Shown here in pieces: positions 1 to 5,600 of a stretch of 9,089 nucleotides of DNA. The stretch's first letter is position 1, and every line of letters starts with the position of its first letter. This DNA comes from Cytophagales bacterium (GTDB lineage: Bacteria > Bacteroidota > Bacteroidia > Cytophagales > Cyclobacteriaceae): assembly GCA_029262935.1 (NCBI GenBank), contig JAJCYK010000215.1, forward strand, positions 1-9,089, written 5' to 3'. Below the pieces are notes generated by a model. That model made no database searches, was not told where the DNA came from, and worked only from the letters and a program-made list of their open reading frames with translations. The position numbers and the translations under genes are program-made.

Positions 1-483
1 GGTAGCATTTTTTTCTAAAAAATCTTGTTCCGATAATATTTCTATAGAACCATGATTCCTTGAGAATTCCTGGTAAATAAAGAATTCAGATTCAAGGTAG
101 TTTACGTATTTTCGTGTGTCATGTACAATATGTAGCAAATCGTACCCCGGCACAAGTTCATTATGGTGCATAACTGAGGCAGTATACCATTTGTGATTTG
201 GTAGATTAAATTGGCTTAATAGATCTCTGATTTTTTTATTAACAATGAAACCAGTTGGTGCAAAAACAGAACTTAAAAAATCTGTTGGCTTTGCCCCTCG
301 GTGCAAGACAAAATTTAACTTGGGATTAATGTCAGGTATGCTATCGTAATAATTTGATAGTTGATAAACAGAGTCATCGGCGTCATAATTATAACCAGGT
401 ATCATCTCTTGAATCTGTGGGTACTGATTCCCAATATCATTTGTGGCATATGCCAAGTCCAAGATTTTGAATTGAGTTATCAT
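1..483 (-). CDS. Imm11/DUF1629-like immunity protein, 3' end off the window
   Basis: An open frame of 161 codons starts at ATG 483-481 and continues past base 1 without a stop; an in-frame TAA lies about seven codons upstream of the ATG, fixing this start. There is no signal peptide or membrane helix, so it should be cytoplasmic. Residues 56-100 carry the pattern I associate with the Imm11/DUF1629 (or closely related Imm43) immunity proteins: a hydrophobic strand (LNFVL), then PTDFLSS, a GFIVNKKIRDLL segment, then F-N-L-P-x-H-K-W-Y and a later LLHIVHD strand. Such proteins normally lie directly downstream of a polymorphic toxin tail and neutralise it by binding. Here the gene upstream on the same strand is a small membrane protein, not a toxin, so it looks like an orphan immunity gene unless a partner lies beyond the left edge. 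The family call is from motif memory; being a soluble immunity-type protein is more secure than the exact family. Confidence 0.6.
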   Translation of the reverse strand, partial: MITQFKILDLAYATNDIGNQYPQIQEMIPGYNYDADDSVYQLSNYYDSIPDINPKLNFVLHRGAKPTDFLSSVFAPTGFIVNKKIRDLLSQFNLPNHKWYTASVMHHNELVPGYDLLHIVHDTRKYVNYLESEFFIYQEFSRNHGSIEILSEQDFLEKNAT

Positions 484-612
484 AATTATATATGATCCAA
501 ATTATCAAAAAATTAAAACATTGTCATTACCCGTGCCAAATACATACTACCCAACATATGCGCAAAAAGGTCCAAAACCTGCCCCTTTTATTACTTTCAA
601 TGAATTGATAAC

Positions 613-626
613 CAGTTAATTAACTG
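613..626. promoter_or_regulatory. Perfect 14-bp palindrome, possible operator
   Basis: CAGTTAATTAACTG is a perfect palindrome with no spacer. It lies 130 bases upstream of the Imm11-like start and 61 bases past the stop of the DUF3592-like gene, both on the minus strand. There is no T-run next to it, which speaks against an intrinsic terminator. A dimeric regulator site is possible, but AT-rich palindromes of this length can arise by chance. Confidence 0.25.
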
Positions 627-686
627 CAAACTACTTTCCATTACAGAGTCTGCTGTAAAATTTACTTGACATCTAATCTCAATTAG

Positions 687-1124
687 TTAGTCGTTAGTAA
701 ATAGCGTGTCAGTTTTAAACATTTTTACAATGTCTTGACGACATATCCCAATATAAATAAACAGGCTTAACACTAAAACTACGGTAACAAGGACATAAAC
801 TGTATTTAACGACTCAAATTCCGAACCCAACATTATCGACCAAATATCATTTCGATCATAGTATATGATTATCTCCTCTCCTAATTTAAAAACTTTCGTA
901 CTTGGTAAAGTATTTTGAATTGTATCGTTATCATCAATTGGGTACATCAATTCATAATAGTAGGAACCGTCCCCAAAGTTGGTTGTTTCAACCACCATGG
1001 CTATAGTTTTAACTCCACTCTTTTTCAAAGTGTACTTTTTGTTTATCTGGAATAGAAGAACTATCAAAGTTACCAGCAAAGAGAAAGCAAAAGCACTAAC
1101 CCAAATAATTTGCTTATGATTCAT
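687..1124 (-). CDS. Small two-helix membrane protein, DUF3592-like
   Basis: This 145-residue protein has a hydrophobic helix near its N-terminus (about residues 6-25) and another near its C-terminus (about 108-128), flanking a soluble domain of some 80 residues. The middle reads like DUF3592: a G-V-K-T-x-A-x-V strand, a Y-Y-Y-E-L-M-Y strand, then F-x-L-G-E-E-I-x-I-Y-Y-D. Function in that family is unknown; the soluble part would probably face the periplasm or outside. I use ATG 1124-1122; an in-frame TTG at 1133 would add three residues but has no support. It lies 203 bases upstream of the Imm11-like gene on the same strand, too far for tight coupling. Small membrane proteins of this type sit in many polymorphic-toxin loci, sometimes as immunity proteins; that role is only inferred here from the neighbours. 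Confidence 0.6.
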   Translation of the reverse strand: MNHKQIIWVSAFAFSLLVTLIVLLFQINKKYTLKKSGVKTIAMVVETTNFGDGSYYYELMYPIDDNDTIQNTLPSTKVFKLGEEIIIYYDRNDIWSIMLGSEFESLNTVYVLVTVVLVLSLFIYIGICRQDIVKMFKTDTLFTND

Positions 1125-1274
1125 AATGCGCAATTAAAGCAAAGGTGGGAATCAATAAATTTACTCTAACAAAATACACATCTTCTTGGATTAACAGTCA
1201 TTACTAGTTAAGAATATATGCCTAGCAGGAAAGTCGCAAACTTACTGAAAAGGATACACTTTTAAACAGTTATA

Positions 1275-1291
1275 TATTTGATAATCAAATA
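1275..1291. promoter_or_regulatory. Perfect 17-bp palindrome beside the mnmE remnant
   Basis: TATTTGAT-A-ATCAAATA has two perfect 8-base arms around a single central A. It starts 12 bases past the stop codon of the mnmE remnant and lies about 150 bases upstream of the DUF3592-like start, both on the minus strand. It is AT-only apart from one G and one C, and no T-tract follows, so a terminator is unlikely. It could be an operator for the DUF3592-like gene or a recombinase-type site next to the mnmE end; neither is demonstrated. Confidence 0.3.
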
Positions 1292-1303
1292 GTTATACTT
1301 AAA

Positions 1304-1515
1304 CTATTTCCCAATACAAAACTTGCTAAATATATTCTCCAACAGATCCTCGGTAGTAATCTCTCCGATCGATCATTACTCCATGCAATATGCCAGCAAA
1401 ATGGGAACTGGATTGACGAGGCTTATGATATCAGCTGAGATAACCAGTTGCATGGTCATCACTTCTGGACGGTGCGCACCATTAAGTAGCTTTGCTTTCC
1501 GATATTTTGTATATT
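1304..1515 (-). pseudogene. mnmE: Decayed 3' remnant of mnmE (tRNA modification GTPase)
   Basis: Read on the minus strand, the last 20 codons before TAG (1306-1304) give G-E-I-T-T-E-D-L-L-E-N-I-F-S-K-F-C-I-G-K, the hallmark C-terminus of MnmE, including the cysteine of the C-x-G-K end that is essential for tRNA wobble-uridine modification. Farther upstream, in the same frame, TKYR, KLLNGAH and SADIISL match the expected helix segments of the MnmE C-terminal domain (compare the usual tNxRHyeaLl and SxDLxAL wording). Between them two consecutive stops (TAA 1378-1376 and TGA 1375-1373) and a tandem ATCG duplication (about 1364-1373) break the gene. The GTPase and N-terminal domains are absent, so this cannot be functional; an intact mnmE is expected elsewhere in the genome. 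The 5' limit is approximate, because similarity fades near base 1515-1520. Confidence 0.8.
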
Positions 1516-1684
1516 TATAGCCTATGGTTCAGAGTCTTAGGTGTCTTGAGAGCCTATCTCAGGCGTAAGTGCTCACGTTCTTTCATTTGAATATCGGATG
1601 CAATGGCATGAAAGAATGAATTCACTTTAGTAGGTAATTCCATTTATTTCTTATCCCATAGGCCAAATACGAAACTATACCGAT

Positions 1685-2353
1685 ATGAAAACCAGATATC
1701 TTTCCGTACTACTGTTAATCGTCTTATTGGGCGGCATTCCTGCTCTGGCCCAGGACGATTTAATGGATGCCTTAAAACAAGGGGCAAAACAATATAATGA
1801 ACAAGAAGGTTATGAGGACAACCCGGAGTCAAAAATGGATCCCGAGAAGGTTGAGGAATGGAAAAAGCAATGGGAAGATACACAAGAAGAATTTTCGGTA
1901 AGCAGTAAACACTTCAATACTAAAGAATTGAATTGTATTTTTCTTATGGTGCTTTATGTGGACGCCTATCAGAAACTGGAGCAAACAGCGAAAAACTTGA
2001 AAGACTGTGATCTTTACGGACTACAGGCCACGGCCATTGCACTTGGCACTACCATTATGTACTGCCCAGAACATATGAATGGCCTAAGTGATAATGAATT
2101 ATTTGAGGATTTTTATTCTGAACAGTTTAAACCACTATTGCTTGCCAAGAATAAGTCGGATCTTTTACAAAAATGGGTCAATAAATACCACAATACAACT
2201 AGTAGGAATTGGAAGGGCGGTGAGCCAGGTGAAAAAGCGCCATTTGCTTGGGCAATCGATGTCCTCATCGGTTATTTCTCACCGGGGCATGTTGTGCGTG
2301 AAACCATAAATATCGGACAGATAATGGAGCAGCTGGGTTGCGACGATCGTTAG
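1685..2353 (+). CDS. Secreted protein of unknown function
   Basis: The 222-residue product begins with a clear type I signal peptide: basic start (MKTR), hydrophobic stretch 6-19, and an A-L-A cleavage motif at residues 20-22 followed by QDD. There is no lipobox cysteine, so it should be released into the periplasm or exported, not lipidated. The mature protein opens with an acidic, charged, probably helical region (about 24-70), followed by a mixed helical domain with cysteines 84, 108, 127 and 219 that could form two disulfides. I recognise no catalytic motif and cannot name a family. It is a helical bundle at best; fold is a guess. It is followed by a gap of 295 bases before the Rhs gene, so co-transcription is uncertain. 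A role as an accessory of the toxin locus rests on position alone. Confidence 0.8.
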   Translation: MKTRYLSVLLLIVLLGGIPALAQDDLMDALKQGAKQYNEQEGYEDNPESKMDPEKVEEWKKQWEDTQEEFSVSSKHFNTKELNCIFLMVLYVDAYQKLEQTAKNLKDCDLYGLQATAIALGTTIMYCPEHMNGLSDNELFEDFYSEQFKPLLLAKNKSDLLQKWVNKYHNTTSRNWKGGEPGEKAPFAWAIDVLIGYFSPGHVVRETINIGQIMEQLGCDDR

Positions 2354-2364
2354 CTATTAGTGTC

Positions 2365-2376
2365 AACCGGTTTTTT
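2365..2376 (+). terminator. Weak possible terminator after the secreted-protein gene
   Basis: A short AACCGGTT palindrome (2365-2372) runs into six T residues (2371-2376), 12 bases past the stop. The stem is too short to be a convincing intrinsic terminator. A second small AT hairpin (CATCAAT/ATTGATG, 2408-2423, two-base loop) follows without a T-run. Confidence 0.2.
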
Positions 2377-2567
2377 ACCATACCATTTTGAAGCATGCAG
2401 CGAAACACATCAATTTATTGATGGTCAGTAAAACGCCGATGACGGTTATAAGTAGATTCCCCGTTATTTCTTAGTGCTTAATAAAGTAAGTCAATACCTG
2501 TTCTATAATGGACCCTGTACTATATGTGAGCAAAAAGGCTCAAAAGGTACAAAAATACAAATTATAA

Positions 2568-2648
2568 TGTACTGTAAATAAGTATTTTAAGACGTGTCTA
2601 CTTTCCTATAATGAATATGACGAAATAGGGCAACTAATAGAAAAGAAC
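2568..2648 (+). pseudogene. Rhs coding sequence upstream of the usable start (5' truncation scar)
   Basis: In frame with the large Rhs gene, this stretch is open but contains no ATG, GTG or TTG before 2649. It reads CTVNKYFKTCLLSYNEYDE, then IGQLIEKN. From about base 2594 onward (LLSYNEYDEIGQLIEKN) this is the standard wording preceding the RGWL segment in Bacteroidota Rhs proteins, so it was once internal coding sequence. Upstream of it the frame closes at TAA 2565-2567, and a short in-frame piece from ATG 2508 to that TAA (19 codons) shows no Rhs likeness. The junction near 2590 is therefore where the original N-terminal part was lost or separated. Confidence 0.6.
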
Positions 2649-5600
2649 TTGCACAGCACCGACGTAGCTGAAACGGATTTCTTTCAGTCAGTAGACTACT
2701 CCTACAACATTCGGGGTTGGCTTACTCATATTAACAATAGTGAATTAACCAATGATGGTACCTTCAATAACGACGATGATGATTACTTCGGTATGGAACT
2801 TATTTACGAAGGTGTATTACCGGATATTCCCAGTGGCAGCGGTCTGTTGCCCCCTGGTTTGGAAATTCCTCAAGGGTTCGGTCCTTTTGACTACAAATCT
2901 TCAGTAGGACATACAGATTTATGGGATGACGCTTTTGAAGATAAAACTCAAGACCCCATTTTGTGGACTTCTACGAAAGCACCACCAAGTGTAAGGAGTG
3001 TAACCAGGGAAGAACTGTTTGCCCCACCTATACCCGATGGGTTGGCAGTAACGGGGTTTACGGCTACCACGGTGGATTTAATATGGAATAATGTTTTGGG
3101 AGAGACTTCTTATCGTATTGGTCGTTCACTAACTTCAGGATCTGGGTATGTGCTGATTAGTACCAATGTTGAAAATGACACTACGTTTACGGACCAAAAC
3201 CTAACAGAGGGCACTACATACTATTATATCGTACGTTCTCGTGATGCGTCTGGGACTTCAGGATTTTCCAATGAAGCTAGTGCTACCCCTGCTTCCGGGG
3301 GAGGCACGCCACCTAATGACCCCAGTAATTTAATAGCCACTGAGGATTCTGATACGCAAATAACCTTGACCTGGAATGATAATTCCACCGATGAAACGGA
3401 GTTTGAGATTCATCGATCAGTTAATAATAATCAGAATTACAGTTTTCTGAAAACGGTTACAGCAAACTCAATTACGACATCAGACCAGGGACTTAACTCT
3501 TCTACTACCTACTTCTACAAGGTCAGAGCCAATAATGGGGCCTTGACCTCAGGGTTTACTCCAGATGCTAGCGCCACTACGGATGCTCCACCACCTAGCG
3601 CTCCCGCAGCTCCTAGTGCTTTGACAGCGCAAGAAAATTCTTCTTCACAAATCACTATAACCTGGACAGACAACTCCACTAATGAGACCGGTTTTGAAGT
3701 TCAAAGCTCGGTCAACGATGCTACTAATTTCCAATTTCTGGTTACCGCCGGTGTCGATGAGGAAAGTTATGTGAATACGGGCCTCAGCCCTACCACTACT
3801 TATTTTTATAGGGTCCGAGCTATTAATGGTAGTGGGGAGTCTGCCTATACCAATAATGCCAGCGCTACTACCAGCGCTGTATCAAGCAATCATGAAGTGA
3901 TCGGATATACATTGATCAATGCCAGCACGGATCTACCCATTGGGACTATTAATGAAGGTGATGAAATAGACCTTTCAGTAGTAGGTTCTGCCTTAAGTAT
4001 ACGAGTGGATACAGACCCTAGCGTGGTGGGAAGTATCCGTCGCAGATTTGATGGAGGTGCTTTTGTTACCGATAACGATGCCCCGTACGCCATGGGAACT
4101 GAGACCAATGGAGATTATTCAGACATGGGACTGGTAGCAGGGTCCACTTATCAGGCTAAAGCGGTAGCCTATACCGGAGCTAATCTTTCAGGTACTCAAG
4201 GTACTTTGCTTACGCGCAATTTTAGTGTAGTAGCGGGAACGCCTCAAGTGCCGGCAGATCCAACAGTTTTACAGTTTTCCAACCTTACCCAAACCAGCGT
4301 GGATCTTAGTTGGACGGACATTGCTACTAATGAAGCCAACTACCTGGTCGAGCGTTCCCCTAATGGCACTAGTGGCTGGACTACCGAAGCCACCTTAGGA
4401 GTCGATGCCGCCAGCTTTTCAGATAGTGGGTTAACCCCCAGTACGCCCTATTTTTATAGAATATCCGCAACAAATATCACGGGGTCTTCGGGATACGCCT
4501 CAAATGATACGATCACCTTAGACCCGGCAGGCAGCCCTCCGGACATTCCCACCAACTTATCTACTACTACGGTTTCAGATACCCAAATCGATATTGATTG
4601 GGATGAGAACGTTGGAAATACTACTGATTATACGCTTGAAGTTTCAATTAGCGGAGGTGCTTATAACCAATTAACAACCGTATCCTTTGGGACTACTAGC
4701 TATTCACATACAGGACTAACTGCATCCACGGGGTATTCCTATAGGGTTAAAGCGATTAATGCTACCGATGAGTCCGGATACAGTAATATCAGCAGTGCCA
4801 CTACCAATGCGCCCCCACCGCCAGCTGCTCCAACAACCTTATCCTTTTCGGGAATTACTGAATCTACTGCCACACTAAACTGGATCGACAATGCTGGCGG
4901 AGCTGCTGATTTTGAAATTCACCGGTCTATTAATGACAGCACTAATTACAATTTCCTAGTCACCCATACTGCAAATGATACGGATTATGCTGACACCGGT
5001 CTTGCTGCAAACACCACCTACTGGTATCAAGTAAGGGCTACTAACAGTAATGGAATATCCTCTTGGTTAGAGGGAAGCACCATGACTAGCAATCAACCCC
5101 CACCTGCGGACCCTACGAACCTAACATTTCCCACTGTTACGGAATCTACAATAGCACTGATTTGGGACGATAATTCTACTGACGAAACTGGCTTTGTTAT
5201 AGAACGTTCTGATAATGGCAACAATGAACTTGACTATACTGCGCTAACCACTAATTCTGCTGATGACAATACCTACACTGATACTGGCTTATTACCAAAC
5301 ACCACTTATTGGTATCGAGTAAAAGCCACCAATGGAGGAATTGATTCCAATTGGGAAACACAAAGTGAGACTACCAGCGCTACGCCACTGGCGGTACCCA
5401 CCAACCCTAAAGCGTTAACCTTTAGTCCTACTGAAATTGATGTTAGCTGGAGCGATAACTCAAGCAATGACACAGGTTTTGAAATTCATCGCGCTACCAG
5501 TAGTGGTGGCACCTTCACCCTCATTCATACTACCGGGCCAGATGCAGAAGCTTATAGAGACAATAGCTTGACCGCCAATACACCCTATTTTTATAAGGTG

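Larger units (their letters stand above)
1125..1684. other. Stretch without an intact gene
   Basis: No intact coding sequence is supported in these 560 bases between the divergent arms. From left to right they hold the leader of the DUF3592-like gene, a perfect 17-bp palindrome (1275-1291), a decayed mnmE 3' end on the minus strand (about 1304-1515), and a 9-bp inverted repeat (1578-1586 with 1608-1616, 21-base spacer) about 70 bases before the secreted-protein gene. A plus-strand open frame of 65 codons inside the mnmE remnant is an antisense shadow. No promoter of the Bacteroidota TAnnTTTG type with a matching upstream element could be placed convincingly. Confidence 0.55.

Noticed and set aside
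535..610. Minus-strand reading KGAGFGPFCAYVG ending in a stop, upstream of the Imm11-like gene
   Set aside because: It looks a little like the end of a toxin tail that would precede an immunity gene, but the frame is closed shortly upstream, and the piece is too short to support.
607..617. GATAACCAGTT repeated at 607-617 and 1439-1449
   Set aside because: An 11-base match is expected by chance several times in a window of this size, and no longer similarity surrounds it.
1273..1280. TATATTTG, matching the Bacteroidota -7 consensus TAnnTTTG
   Set aside because: No suitable upstream -33 element is present, it is about 400 bases from the next plus-strand gene, and it largely overlaps the palindrome.
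1323..1520. Plus-strand open frame of 65 codons
   Set aside because: It is antisense to the mnmE remnant, whose minus-strand reading gives an unmistakable MnmE C-terminus; the plus-strand product has no recognisable features.
1644..1883. Minus-strand open frame of 79 codons across the start of the secreted-protein gene
   Set aside because: It overlaps a gene with a clear signal peptide on the other strand and shows no domain or coding character.
2088..2309. Plus-strand open frame of 73 codons inside the secreted-protein gene
   Set aside because: It lies wholly within the 222-residue gene in another frame and has no recognisable content.
3890..4108. Minus-strand open frames within the Rhs gene (also near 6078-6356, 7479-7694, 7749-7961 and 7958-8140)
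   Set aside because: All lie opposite well-defined Rhs, FN3 or toxin-tail coding sequence; they are shadow frames.
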